Assembly: GCF_022387135.1 (NCBI RefSeq)
Contig: NZ_CP092462.1
Location: 1,426,001 to 1,490,000 of the forward strand
DNA length: 64,000 nt
Reading direction: 5' to 3'
Source: Comamonas sp. B21-038
Lineage (GTDB): Bacteria; Pseudomonadota; Gammaproteobacteria; Burkholderiales; Burkholderiaceae_C
Positions 1-8,707 of the stretch are shown one piece after another (the first letter of the stretch is position 1; each line of letters starts with the position of its first letter). Under the pieces are notes generated by a model. That model had not been told where the DNA came from. It ran no database searches and saw only the letters and a list, made by a program, of their open reading frames with translations. The translations under genes were made by a program, and so were the position numbers.

Positions 1-1
1 G

Positions 2-319
2 AGCAAGATCCTGATCTTCAGCGATGCGCTGACGATACCGCGCACCATTGCACTGTTCGAACGCTTCCAGGGGCGCTGCCAGCTGGCCTTCGGTGTGGGC
101 ACCAACCTGACCAATGACCTCGGCTACGAGCCGCTGCAGATCGTCATCAAGATGACCCGCTGCAATGGCCAGCCGGTCGCCAAGATATCGGACACGCCCG
201 GCAAGAGCATGTGCGACGACGAAAAATACCTGGCCTATCTGCGCCAGGTGTTCAACCTGCCCCCCAGCCAGCACATGCCGCCGCAAGGGGTGGCACCAGC
301 CCCCGCACGTGCGGGTTAA
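2..319 (+). CDS. pncB: nicotinate phosphoribosyltransferase, C-terminal part (5' end outside window)
   Basis: The first 105 codons visible are the C-terminus of PncB, which joins nicotinate to PRPP, with ATP hydrolysis, to make nicotinate mononucleotide in NAD salvage. The visible protein starts [19 protein letters not shown] and carries the family features [12 protein letters not shown], then [16 protein letters not shown] and [19 protein letters not shown], which match the end of E. coli-type PncB. The frame is open from base 2 and stops at TAA 317-319. The N-terminal two thirds, with most of the catalytic residues, lies upstream of the window. The short Pro/Ala-rich tail after FNLPPS is probably variable. 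The next gene starts 127 bases on and is probably separate. Confidence 0.93.
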   Translation, partial: SKILIFSDALTIPRTIALFERFQGRCQLAFGVGTNLTNDLGYEPLQIVIKMTRCNGQPVAKISDTPGKSMCDDEKYLAYLRQVFNLPPSQHMPPQGVAPAPARAG

Positions 320-446
320 TCGGGAGGGCGGCTGTCACCCGCAGCCGGTCCTGGCGCATGGCCGCTGACTAAAATCACCGGCTGCACCCGTCTGCCAAGC
401 GCGCACGGCTGCATGGGGGAATAAGCACAAACACAAGGAGCAGCTT

Positions 447-1877
447 ATGGCGCAGGTGGGGCAGCGGTATGGGGCGTGGGGCAGGGCGGCCGTGGGGGCT
501 GCGGTGCTGGTACCGGGCTGGGCCAGTGCGGCCACGATCAATGGGGCTGATCTTTCTGTTTTATGGGGCATCCCTTTTGCCGGCATTCTGCTGTCGATTG
601 CGCTGATGCCGCTGTTTTTGCCCCACTTCTGGCACCACCATTTTGGCAAGGTCGCCGCTTTCTGGGCGCTGGCCTTTTTGCTGCCGTTTGCTGCCGTCTT
701 CGGACCGGGGTTGGCCGCTGGCAGCCTGGCCCATGCACTGGTGGCTGAATACATTCCCTTTGTCATTTTGCTCACCGCCTTGTTCACGGTCTCGGGAGGG
801 ATCTACATCCGTGGCAACCTGCATGGCTCACCGGGCTTGAACACTGCCATCCTGGCGATTGGGGCGGTGCTGGCCAGCTTCATGGGCACCACCGGGGCGT
901 CGATGCTGCTGATCCGGCCGCTGATCCGCGCCAACGATGCCCGCCGCAGTTGCGCGCATGTGGTCGTGTTCTTCATCTTCATCGTCTCCAACGCTGGCGG
1001 CTCGCTCACCCCACTGGGCGATCCGCCGCTGTTCCTGGGGTTTTTGAAGGGCGTCGATTTCTTCTGGACGGTGCGCCACATCTTTGCCGAGACCCTGTTT
1101 CTGGTCGGTGCGCTGCTGGTGATCTTCTACCTGCTGGACCGCTACATGCTGCGCTTTGACGCGCAAAAGCCCCGCACCGATCCGACGCCCGACACCCACA
1201 GCCTGGGCTTTGAGGGCAAGATCAATTTTGTGCTGCTGGGCGCCGTGGTGGCCCTGGTGCTGCTCAGCGGATTCTGGAAGTCCGATCTGCAGTGGGACAT
1301 TGCCGGTGTAGCCGTTGGTCTGCCATCCATCGTGCGTGACCTGGGCCTGATTGCGGTGGCCGTGCTGTCCTTCAAGCTCACCCCTGCGTCTGCGCATGCC
1401 GCCAACCAGTTCGACTGGGGCCCGATGCAGGAAGTGGCCAAGCTGTTCGCCGGCATTTTTCTGACCATCATCCCCGTCATTGCAATGCTGCAGGCTGGTG
1501 CCAACGGGCCCTTTGGTGCGGTGGTGCGTGCGGTGACCCGGCCCGATGGCTCGCCGGACCCGGCGATGTACTTCTGGGCCGCCGGCCTGCTCAGCAGCTT
1601 TTTGGACAATGCGCCCACCTATTTGGTGTTCTTCAATACCGCCGGGGGCGATCCCCAGGTGCTGATGACCTCGATGGCAACCACGTTGGCCGCCATCTCG
1701 GCCGGTGCTGTTTTCATGGGTGCGAACACCTATATCGGCAACGCACCCAATATGATGGTCAAGGCCATTGCCGAAAGCCGCGGCGTGCGCATGCCCAGCT
1801 TTTTTGGCTACATGGCCTGGTCCTGCGCCATCCTGGTGCCGTTGTTTATCGTGATGACTTTTATCTGGTTCCGCTGA
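447..1877 (+). CDS. putative Na+/H+ antiporter / anion permease of the ion-transporter superfamily (CitMHS_2-like)
   Basis: A 476-residue inner-membrane protein with an N-terminal signal-like segment ending near ASAATI, followed by about eleven or twelve hydrophobic segments. Two conserved loops are visible: NAGGSLTPLGDPPLFLGFL near residue 180 and SSFLDNAPTYLVFFN near residue 390. They resemble the re-entrant NxG/P loops of NhaD and arsenite or citrate permeases. Proteins of this kind are usually annotated as sodium:proton antiporter, but the transported ion cannot be read from sequence. The ATG has an AGGAG at 436-440, six bases upstream. It may be co-transcribed with the dehydrogenase 18 bases downstream, which would suggest transport of an organic acid; this is inference. 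Confidence 0.8.
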   Translation: MAQVGQRYGAWGRAAVGAAVLVPGWASAATINGADLSVLWGIPFAGILLSIALMPLFLPHFWHHHFGKVAAFWALAFLLPFAAVFGPGLAAGSLAHALVAEYIPFVILLTALFTVSGGIYIRGNLHGSPGLNTAILAIGAVLASFMGTTGASMLLIRPLIRANDARRSCAHVVVFFIFIVSNAGGSLTPLGDPPLFLGFLKGVDFFWTVRHIFAETLFLVGALLVIFYLLDRYMLRFDAQKPRTDPTPDTHSLGFEGKINFVLLGAVVALVLLSGFWKSDLQWDIAGVAVGLPSIVRDLGLIAVAVLSFKLTPASAHAANQFDWGPMQEVAKLFAGIFLTIIPVIAMLQAGANGPFGAVVRAVTRPDGSPDPAMYFWAAGLLSSFLDNAPTYLVFFNTAGGDPQVLMTSMATTLAAISAGAVFMGANTYIGNAPNMMVKAIAESRGVRMPSFFGYMAWSCAILVPLFIVMTFIWFR

Positions 1878-1895
1878 ACCCCGAGGAAATTGCCG

Positions 1896-2891
1896 ATGTC
1901 CCGCCCGAAAATTCTGATTGCCCGCGCCATTTCGCCTGAAGTGGTCACTGTGCTGGAGCAGCACTTCGAGGTCCAGTCCAACCAGGACGATGTCGCCTGG
2001 TCGCCCACCGAGCTGGCCGAGCGCCTGCAGGGCATCGATGGCGTGCTGACCACCGGCTCGCAGCGCATCGATGCGGCTTTGCTGGCCGCCTGCCCGCAGT
2101 TGCAGATCTGCGCCAACATGGCCGTGGGCTACAACAACTTCGATGTGGCCGCGATGACGGCAGCCGGCGTGCAGGGCACAAATGCGCCCGATGTGCTGAC
2201 CGAGACCACGGCCGATTTCGGCTTTGCGCTGATGATGGCGGCTGCCCGCCGCATCACCGAGAGCGAGCATTTTCTGCGCGCCGGACAGTGGAAGGACTGG
2301 CGCTATGACCTGTTGGCCGGTGCCGAGGTACATGGCAGCACCCTGGGCATTCTGGGCATGGGCCGCATCGGCCAGGCCATTGCGCGGCGTGGTGCCCATG
2401 GCTTTGGCATGCAGGTGGTCTACCACAACCGCTCGCGCCTGAGCCCCGAGCTGGAGGCCGATTGCAAGGCCCGCTATGTGAGCAAGCAGGAGCTGCTCAG
2501 CACCGCCGACCACCTGGTGCTGGTGCTGCCCTACACCCCTGAGGCCCACCACACGATCGGTGCGGCCGAGATCGCCAGCATGAAGCCCACGGCGACGCTG
2601 ACCAATATTGCGCGCGGCGGCATTGTGGACGACGCGGCGCTGGCCAAGGCCCTGGCCAACAAGACCATTGCGGCCGCCGGGCTGGATGTGTTCGAGGGCG
2701 AGCCTGCGGTGCACCCGGATTTGCTGGCACTGTCCAATGTGGTACTGACACCGCATATCGCCAGCGCCACGATGGGCACGCGCCGGGCCATGGCCCAGCT
2801 GGCGGCCGACAACCTGATCGCCTACCTGGGCGGCCAGGCGCCGGTCACGCCCGTCAACCACCTGGAGCACAGCCGCCGCAGCGCTGCCTGA
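1896..2891 (+). CDS. D-isomer-specific 2-hydroxyacid dehydrogenase (glyoxylate/hydroxypyruvate reductase type)
   Basis: A 331-residue NAD(P)-dependent enzyme that probably reduces glyoxylate, hydroxypyruvate or a related 2-keto acid. The Rossmann motif GILGMGRIGQAIARR lies near residue 150. The active-site Arg is in NIARGGIVDDAAL, the Glu in the GLDVFEGEPAVHP segment, and the His in LTPHIASAT. NMAVGYNNFD near residue 75 is the substrate-side loop typical of GhrB/GyaR. I place the start at ATG 1896 because GAGGAA (1883-1888) sits seven bases before it. A TTG six bases earlier is in frame but poorly spaced. It lies 18 bases behind the permease gene, so the two may form an operon. GhrB and GyaR cannot be separated by eye. 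Confidence 0.88.
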   Translation: MSRPKILIARAISPEVVTVLEQHFEVQSNQDDVAWSPTELAERLQGIDGVLTTGSQRIDAALLAACPQLQICANMAVGYNNFDVAAMTAAGVQGTNAPDVLTETTADFGFALMMAAARRITESEHFLRAGQWKDWRYDLLAGAEVHGSTLGILGMGRIGQAIARRGAHGFGMQVVYHNRSRLSPELEADCKARYVSKQELLSTADHLVLVLPYTPEAHHTIGAAEIASMKPTATLTNIARGGIVDDAALAKALANKTIAAAGLDVFEGEPAVHPDLLALSNVVLTPHIASATMGTRRAMAQLAADNLIAYLGGQAPVTPVNHLEHSRRSAA

Positions 2892-2986
2892 ACGCAAAAT
2901 ATTTCAATAAACATGGCTGTTTGTGCCCACCAGGCGGGTGCAAGCAGCTATTATTTTTGAAGTCTTCTCAAACACGGGGAACGCTT

Positions 2987-4555
2987 GTGAATCTGGATCT
3001 GGATCGGTCGCTGCTCAGCCTGGTGCTGCTGACCTTGGTGTTGTTGGCGGTGCTGGCCAATCTGCTGGTCCTGCTGCTGCGCCGGCCCAAGGCCGGTCTG
3101 GGTGAGGTCTGGCTGCAGCAGCAGGAGCGCCAGGCCCGGGACCAGCAGCAGACGGTGCAGGCGCTGGCACGCAGCGAAGGGGCGCTCAGCCACCTGTCGC
3201 AGCACCTGACTTTGCAGCTGCGCGAGCTGAACCAGGGCAGCCAGGATGTCATGGGCGAGTTCCGCGAATCGCTGGAGGCGCGCATGGCGCAAAGCCTGGC
3301 CGAATCCCGCCTGGGGCGCCAGGAACTGGCCCAGGCACTGGCCGGGTTCGAGGCCCAGCTGGCGCAGCGCCTGGCCCACCTCGATGCCGCCGTCAACCAG
3401 CGCCTGTCAGTGCTCGATACCTCGCTGACCCAGCGCGTCGATGCACTCACCCGGGCCAACCACCACAGCCTGACCACGCTCAAGACCGATGTGCAGTCGC
3501 ACCTGAGCGGCATGCAGGATGGGGTGGGGCGCCAGCTGGCGCAGCTGCTGCAGGCCAACCAGCAGCAGGCCGAGCAGCTGCGCGGCACGCTCAATGAGCG
3601 GCTGGCCAGCATCCAGAGCGACAACGCCAGCAAGCTCGAAGAGATGCGCAAAACGGTGGACGAAAAACTGCATGCCACCTTGGAGCAGCGCCTGGGCGAA
3701 TCCTTCAAGCTGGTCAGCGACCGGCTGGAGCAGGTGCACAAGGGCCTGGGCGAAATGCAGACCCTGGCCGGCAGCGTGGGCGACCTCAAGCGCGTGATGA
3801 CCAATGTGAAATCGCGCGGCACCTGGGGCGAGTTGCAGCTGGGCATGATCATCGACAACGTGCTGACCGCCCAGCAGTACGCCAGGAACGTCAAGACCGT
3901 GCCGGGCAGCGACGAGATGGTGGAGTTCGCCATCCGCCTGCCGGGCCACAGCGACGACAGGCCGGTGTGGCTGCCCATCGATTCCAAGTACCCGGTGGAG
4001 CACTACCAGCGCCTGATGGATGCGCAGGAGAGCATGGACAAGGCGGCGATCCAGTCGGCCAGCATCGGTTTTGAGAACTCGATCCGCCTGGAGGCCAAGA
4101 AGATCTACAGCAAGTACGTCTCGCCGCCCAACACCACCGATTTTGCGGTGCTCTACCTGCCCACCGAGGGCCTGTTTGCCGAGGTGATGCGCCGGCCCGG
4201 CCTGGTCGAGGCGGTGCAAAACGACTGCCGGGTCATGGTCTCGGGGCCCGCCAACCTGGCAGCGATGCTCAACAGCCTGCAAATGGGCTTCAAGACGCTG
4301 GCCATCGAAAAGCGCAGCTCCGAGGTCTGGGCGGTGCTGGGCCAGGTCAAGACCGAGTTCAACAAGTTTGGCGAGGTGGTCGAGGCCACGCGCAAGTCGC
4401 TGGACCAGGCAGCCAAGAAGTTCGAGCAGGTCGATGTGCGCACCCGGGCGATCAAAAAGCGCCTCTCGCATGTGCATGAGACGCCTGCAGCCGGCGAGTT
4501 GGGCCCTCTGACCTCGGATACGGACGAAGGCGACAGCGCCGCCACCCTTTCTTAG
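2987..4555 (+). CDS. rmuC: DNA recombination protein RmuC
   Basis: RmuC limits recombination at inverted repeats in E. coli and carries a putative nuclease-like domain. The protein has one N-terminal membrane helix (residues about 7-30, LLSLVLLTLVLLAVLANLL). About 220 residues of Gln/Glu/Leu-rich coiled coil follow, then the RmuC domain. Visible signatures are RGTWGELQLGMIIDNVL, PIDSKYPVEHYQRLMDA, VSPPNTTDFAVLYLPTEGL and GPANLAAMLNSLQMGF. The start is taken as GTG 2987, with GGGGA at 2977-2981 upstream, giving 522 residues. An earlier in-frame ATG at 2921 would add 22 residues unlike the family and would push the membrane helix inward. It is the first gene after a 95-base gap. Confidence 0.92.
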   Translation: MNLDLDRSLLSLVLLTLVLLAVLANLLVLLLRRPKAGLGEVWLQQQERQARDQQQTVQALARSEGALSHLSQHLTLQLRELNQGSQDVMGEFRESLEARMAQSLAESRLGRQELAQALAGFEAQLAQRLAHLDAAVNQRLSVLDTSLTQRVDALTRANHHSLTTLKTDVQSHLSGMQDGVGRQLAQLLQANQQQAEQLRGTLNERLASIQSDNASKLEEMRKTVDEKLHATLEQRLGESFKLVSDRLEQVHKGLGEMQTLAGSVGDLKRVMTNVKSRGTWGELQLGMIIDNVLTAQQYARNVKTVPGSDEMVEFAIRLPGHSDDRPVWLPIDSKYPVEHYQRLMDAQESMDKAAIQSASIGFENSIRLEAKKIYSKYVSPPNTTDFAVLYLPTEGLFAEVMRRPGLVEAVQNDCRVMVSGPANLAAMLNSLQMGFKTLAIEKRSSEVWAVLGQVKTEFNKFGEVVEATRKSLDQAAKKFEQVDVRTRAIKKRLSHVHETPAAGELGPLTSDTDEGDSAATLS

Positions 4556-4608
4556 CCGACAATGCAGGCCAAGCAAGCGCCAAGTGCCCAAGGTGCTGAA
4601 GGGAACGC

Positions 4609-5871
4609 GTGAATCGCGAGTTGATACGGCTGATCATCGGCCAGTTTTTCGTCCATACCTGTATGACAGGCACGCGTTTGGCAGCCCCGCTGCTGGCCCT
4701 GCGCGATGGCCACACCCCCGGCGCCGTGGGGTTCTTGCTCAGTCTGTTTGCGCTCACCCAGGTGTTTCTGGCGCTGCCGGCAGGCCGCTACGCCGACCGG
4801 CATGGCTTCATGAAGCCGATGCTCGCGGCGATTGCGCTGGCCTTTGTCGGTACTGCCATCGGTGTGGCCTTTCCCCGCTTTGAAGTGCTATGCCTGTCGG
4901 CACTGCTGACCGGCGCGGGTTGCGGCATCTCCATCATTGCGCTGCAGCGCCACGCCGGCCGCGTCGCGCATGAGGCCAGCGAGTTGCGCCAGATCTTCAG
5001 CTGGCTGTCATTGGGCCCGGCGATTGCCAATTTTCTGGGCCCGATGGTGACGGGCCTGATCATCGACCACTCCACCGGCCAGGCGGGCAACAACCTTTCC
5101 TACCGCATCGCGTTTGTGGTGCTGGCGCTGTTCTCGGTGGTCGCCTGGTGGTGCGTGCGCAGCGCGCAAGAGATGGAGCCGGCGCCGCCCAAGAGCGATG
5201 GCCAGCCGCACCATGCCTGGGATCTGCTGCGCGAGCAGTCCTTCCGGCGCCTGCTGATCGTCAACTGGCTGGTCGCCTCCTGCTGGGATGTACACACCTT
5301 TGTCGTGCCGTTGCTGGGCCATGACCGGGGTCTGTCGGCCTCCGAGATCGGCGCCGTGCTCGGCGTGTTCGCGCTGGCGGCCTTTGTGATCCGGGTGCTG
5401 CTGCCTGCCATCTCGCGCCATCTGCGTGAGATGACGGTGGTGATGGCCGCGATGGTGCTGACCGCCGCCATCTTCGCGGTCTATCCGCTGATGCCCAATG
5501 CCTGGGCGATGGCCTTTTGTTCGGCGTTGCTGGGCATCGGCCTGGGCAGCGTGCAGCCGATGGCCATGAGCATGCTGCACCAGATCACTCCGGAAGAGCG
5601 CCATGGCGAGGCGGTGGGCTTGCGGCTGATGCTGATCAACGGCTCCAGCGTCTGCATGCCGCTGATGTTCGGTGCGGCGGGGGCGGCCATCGGTGTCGGC
5701 GGGGTCTTCTGGGTGATGGGCGCGCTGGTAGGTGCGGGCTCGCGCATGGCCTGGGTGCTGGGGAAAACGCCGCTGCCGACTTTCAAGGTCATCGACAGCA
5801 GTCCTGCGGCGGGGCCCGCCGCCCATGCGCTGGGCGAGAAGCCGGTGGCTATGCCGCCACGCGAGCCCTGA
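4609..5871 (+). CDS. MFS transporter
   Basis: A 420-residue major-facilitator permease with about twelve hydrophobic segments. The loop after helix 2 reads PAGRYADRHGFMKPM, the GxxxDRxGR-type motif A of the superfamily. The central cytoplasmic loop contains the hydrophilic stretch around residues 190-205, and helix 8 onward is regular. Translation probably starts at GTG 4609, preceded by a GAAGGGA-like ribosome site ending about five bases upstream. No substrate can be assigned. The gene stands 53 bases behind rmuC and 72 bases before the SSB-like gene, all on the same strand, but nothing in those genes hints at its cargo. Confidence 0.82.
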   Translation: MNRELIRLIIGQFFVHTCMTGTRLAAPLLALRDGHTPGAVGFLLSLFALTQVFLALPAGRYADRHGFMKPMLAAIALAFVGTAIGVAFPRFEVLCLSALLTGAGCGISIIALQRHAGRVAHEASELRQIFSWLSLGPAIANFLGPMVTGLIIDHSTGQAGNNLSYRIAFVVLALFSVVAWWCVRSAQEMEPAPPKSDGQPHHAWDLLREQSFRRLLIVNWLVASCWDVHTFVVPLLGHDRGLSASEIGAVLGVFALAAFVIRVLLPAISRHLREMTVVMAAMVLTAAIFAVYPLMPNAWAMAFCSALLGIGLGSVQPMAMSMLHQITPEERHGEAVGLRLMLINGSSVCMPLMFGAAGAAIGVGGVFWVMGALVGAGSRMAWVLGKTPLPTFKVIDSSPAAGPAAHALGEKPVAMPPREP

Positions 5872-5943
5872 TCGGCGGGCCCGACTTGCATTTGGCTCTG
5901 GCCCGAGCGGCTAAACTGCAGGGCTTGAATGGGGGATGCAAGC

Positions 5944-6297
5944 ATGATGGATGGATTGGTTTCCGGGCGCATACTGGGCCAGCCGGTCGAGCGCACCAGT
6001 AAAACCGGCAAGCCCTACGCGCTGGCCAAGGTGCGTGCCAATGCCGGTGCAGGCGATGGCGAGATGCTGATTGTCAACGTCATCGCTTTCGACGATGCCC
6101 CGGTCGCCGCATTGCTGGGCCTGGGCGATGGCGACAGCATCTGCCTGTCGGGCAGCCTGACGCCCAAGGTCTGGGTGGACCGCGATGGCGTCGCCCGCCC
6201 CAGTGTCGATATGGTGGCCCACCAGGTGCTGACCGCCTACGCGGTGGCGCGCAAGCGCGGTGTAGCGGGCGACACGGACCTGGATCCTGCGGGCTGA
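5944..6297 (+). CDS. single-stranded DNA-binding protein-like OB-fold protein
   Basis: A 117-residue protein matching the core of the SSB family: MDGLVSGRILGQPVERTSKT at the N-terminus, then KPYALAKVRA, VNVIAFDDAPVAALLGLG and GDSICLSGSLTPKVW. This is a short paralogue. It lacks the long disordered linker and the acidic tip (DDDIPF-type) through which housekeeping SSB recruits repair proteins, ending instead in DTDLDPAG. The start is taken at ATG 5944 because GGGGGA (5931-5936) lies seven bases upstream; an in-frame ATG at 5929 would overlap that site. Similar short SSB-like proteins occur in Burkholderiales, where their role is unclear. Binding to single-stranded DNA is inferred from the fold only. 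Confidence 0.72.
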   Translation: MMDGLVSGRILGQPVERTSKTGKPYALAKVRANAGAGDGEMLIVNVIAFDDAPVAALLGLGDGDSICLSGSLTPKVWVDRDGVARPSVDMVAHQVLTAYAVARKRGVAGDTDLDPAG

Positions 6298-6339
6298 TCC
6301 CGTCCGGATGGCTGGCTGGCACGTACAATCTGCCGCAGC

Positions 6340-7035
6340 ATGACTCCATCTTCTCCCGTATCTTCCCCAGCTGCCTCGCGCGGTCTGTTCATCAGCTTTG
6401 AAGGCATTGACGGCGCTGGCAAATCCTCGCATATCCAGGGCCTGCACGACGCCTTTTTGGCCGCCGGTCGCCGGGTGGTGAGCACGCGGGAGCCCGGGGG
6501 CACGCCGCTGGCCGAGAAGCTGCGCGCGCTGTTCCTGCAGGAGCCCATGGATGCCCTGACCGAGGCCTTGCTGGTATTTGCCGGCCGGCGCGACCACCTG
6601 CAGCAGGTGATCGAGCCCGCGCTGGCCCGTGGCGACGTGGTGTTGTGCGACCGCTTTACCGATGCCACCTTTGCCTACCAGGGCGCAGGGCGTGGCTTTG
6701 ACCTGCAGGTGCTGTCGGTGCTGGAGCACATGGTGCAGGCCCGGCCCGAGCTGGGCGAGGGCGCACTGCGCCAGCCCGACCTGACGATATGGTTTGACCT
6801 GCCCACCGAGGTGGCCGCCGAGCGCCTGGCAGGCGCGCGTGCCCCGGACCGTTTTGAGGCCGAACCCCAGCAGTTTTTTGCCCGCGTGGCCGCCGGTTAT
6901 GCCGAGCGCGCGCTGGCGCAACCCGGCAGGTTTGCACGCATCGATTCGCACCAGCCCAAGCCGGCGGTGTGGCAGGCGGTGCGCCAGGCCGTCGAGGCCC
7001 GGGGCTGGCTGAGCGCCAGCCGGGAGGAGGGCTGA
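6340..7035 (+). CDS. tmk: thymidylate kinase
   Basis: This 231-residue enzyme phosphorylates dTMP to dTDP with ATP in the cytoplasm. The P-loop [14 protein letters not shown] lies at residues about 20-33. The dTMP-binding segment [15 protein letters not shown] and the [16 protein letters not shown] motif follow in family order. It is somewhat longer than the typical 205-215 residues because of a Ser/Pro-rich N-terminal extension ([15 protein letters not shown]) and a longer C-terminus. An internal start is possible, but no better ATG precedes the P-loop. holB starts one base after its stop, an arrangement conserved in many bacteria. Confidence 0.96.
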   Translation: MTPSSPVSSPAASRGLFISFEGIDGAGKSSHIQGLHDAFLAAGRRVVSTREPGGTPLAEKLRALFLQEPMDALTEALLVFAGRRDHLQQVIEPALARGDVVLCDRFTDATFAYQGAGRGFDLQVLSVLEHMVQARPELGEGALRQPDLTIWFDLPTEVAAERLAGARAPDRFEAEPQQFFARVAAGYAERALAQPGRFARIDSHQPKPAVWQAVRQAVEARGWLSASREEG

Positions 7036-7036
7036 G

Positions 7037-8080
7037 ATGGCCACCGCCAAGAACACCGCTGCGGCTGAGGCTGTCTCCGCCGCCCCCACTCCTCTGGCAC
7101 CTTGGATCGCCCAGCAGCGCGACCTGCTGCTGGCCCAGCGCGGCCATGCCTGGTTGCTGCAAGGCCCCTCGGGTCTGGGCCAGTTTTCGCTTGCAATGGC
7201 CATGGTACGTGCCTGGCTCTGCGATGCGCCGACGCCGCAAGGGGCCTGCGGCCACTGCGCCAGCTGCCATGCCATTGATGTGCATGCCCATACCGACCTG
7301 TGTGTGCTGATGCCCGAGACCGAGATGCTGGCGCTGGGCTGGCCGTTGCCGGAAAAGGCCCAGGCGGACATTGACGACAAGAAGCGCAAGCCGAGTCAGG
7401 AAATCCGGGTGGATGCCATGCGCGATGCGGTGGAATTCACCCAGCGCACCTCCGGCCGGGGCAAGGGCAAGGCGGTCCTGGTGTACCCGGCAGAAAAGAT
7501 GAATGCCGTCACCGCCAACGCGCTGCTCAAAACCTTGGAAGAGCCGCCAGGCGATGCCCGCTTTGTGCTGGCGACCGAGGCTGCGCACCAGCTGCTGCCG
7601 ACGATACGCAGCCGCTGTCTGGCGCACACCATGCAGTGGCCTGATACGGCGTCGGCGCGCAATTGGCTGGTCGCGCAGGATGTGCCGGCCGACCAGGTCG
7701 ATGCGCTGCTGCAGGCTGCGGGTGGCCGCCCTGATGATGCACTGGCGCAGATGGAGGCCGGCCGCTCGCCCCAGGTCTGGAAGAAGCTGCCCAAGGACCT
7801 GGCCAATGGCCAGCCCGGCGCGCTGTCCAGCCTGTCCGCGCCCGAGGTGGTCGATGCCTTGCAAAAGCTCTGCCATGATTTGCTGATGCTGCGTGTGGGG
7901 GCTACGCCACGGTTTTTTGAGGCGGCTGATCTTCCGCCCCCCCCGACATTGGCCGTATTGGCGCGCTGGAGCAAGGCGTTGACGCAGTCGATGCGCACGG
8001 CGTCACACCCTTTCAACCAGGGGCTGATGCTGGAGGCACTGGTGGCGCAGGCGGCCAGCGTGCTGCAGTCCCGCCGCTGA
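7037..8080 (+). CDS. holB: DNA polymerase III subunit delta'
   Basis: Delta' is the rigid subunit of the clamp loader that opens and places the beta clamp. The 347-residue protein has a degenerate P-loop, LLQGPSGLGQFSLA, in which the usual lysine is glutamine, as expected for this ATPase-inactive subunit. A four-cysteine zinc module follows (C-x8-C-x2-C-x2-C, ending CGHCASC), then the SRC-like box IRSRCLAH and sensor region NALLKTLEEPPGDARFVL. The start ATG lies one base after the tmk stop, with GGAGGAGGG in the tmk 3' end as ribosome site, so the two genes are translationally coupled. pilZ follows after 96 bases. Confidence 0.95.
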   Translation: MATAKNTAAAEAVSAAPTPLAPWIAQQRDLLLAQRGHAWLLQGPSGLGQFSLAMAMVRAWLCDAPTPQGACGHCASCHAIDVHAHTDLCVLMPETEMLALGWPLPEKAQADIDDKKRKPSQEIRVDAMRDAVEFTQRTSGRGKGKAVLVYPAEKMNAVTANALLKTLEEPPGDARFVLATEAAHQLLPTIRSRCLAHTMQWPDTASARNWLVAQDVPADQVDALLQAAGGRPDDALAQMEAGRSPQVWKKLPKDLANGQPGALSSLSAPEVVDALQKLCHDLLMLRVGATPRFFEAADLPPPPTLAVLARWSKALTQSMRTASHPFNQGLMLEALVAQAASVLQSRR

Positions 8081-8176
8081 GCGGGGCCCGCCAGCGGTGT
8101 AACAGCGCCGCTTTCTGTCCGCTCTTTGCGCTGGCATAGGGGATGAGCTTGCAAAATTTGGTTATCCTTGCAATCT

Positions 8177-8551
8177 ATGAACAGTCCCACTCCCGCAACA
8201 GGCACAGCCAGCGCGCGCCCCAGTGTGCTGCAACTGGCCATCAAGGAAAAAGCCGCGCTGTACGCCGCCTACATCCCCTTGTTCAAGGAAGGCGGCATCT
8301 TCGTACCGACGCCCAAGGACTATGCGCTGGGCGATGATGTCTACCTGTTGCTGACCTTGCCGCAGGACCCGCAGCGCTACCCCATTGCCGGCAAGGTCGG
8401 CTGGGTGACCCCGGCAGGCGCCAGCGGCAACCGCACCCAGGGCATCGGGGTACGCTTTCCCAAGGACCCCAAAACCGACGAATTGCGTTACAAGATTGAA
8501 CAGATCTTGGGCACCGCCTTGCAGGCCGACCGCGCGACGCAGACGATCTAA
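8177..8551 (+). CDS. pilZ: PilZ domain protein (type IV pilus assembly PilZ)
   Basis: A 124-residue single-domain protein of the PilZ type found next to holB in many proteobacteria and needed for type IV pilus assembly. Visible features are VLQLAIKEKAALYAAYIPLF, GGIFVPTPKDYALGDDVYLLLTLP and GVRFPKDP. The N-terminal region lacks the RxxxR motif used for cyclic-di-GMP binding, and the type IV pilus PilZ proteins usually do not bind that ligand. Start ATG 8177 is preferred over an in-frame TTG nine bases earlier. The order tmk-holB-pilZ-tatD supports the assignment. Confidence 0.9.
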   Translation: MNSPTPATGTASARPSVLQLAIKEKAALYAAYIPLFKEGGIFVPTPKDYALGDDVYLLLTLPQDPQRYPIAGKVGWVTPAGASGNRTQGIGVRFPKDPKTDELRYKIEQILGTALQADRATQTI

Positions 8552-8707
8552 GCACGCAGCTTCGACCCGGTCCCACCCGCATTTCTTAGCCGGGCTGACA
8601 GGGTTTTACGGTGGCAGCCACCGGCCACGGGGCCGGAGCGCGGACAATGGCAGCAATTGTTTGTATTTGGACTGCGGCGCTCCGTTCGTCTGCAGCGTTG
8701 ACGATTG

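Noticed and set aside
828..2897. Very long open frame (about 689 codons) on the minus strand
   Set aside because: It lies antisense to the permease and dehydrogenase genes, is rich in His/Gln/Arg, and shows no domain. High GC content removes stop codons in this frame.
8561..8707. Possible promoter or RNA element between pilZ and tatD
   Set aside because: No clear -35/-10 pair, hairpin with U-tract or conserved RNA was visible.
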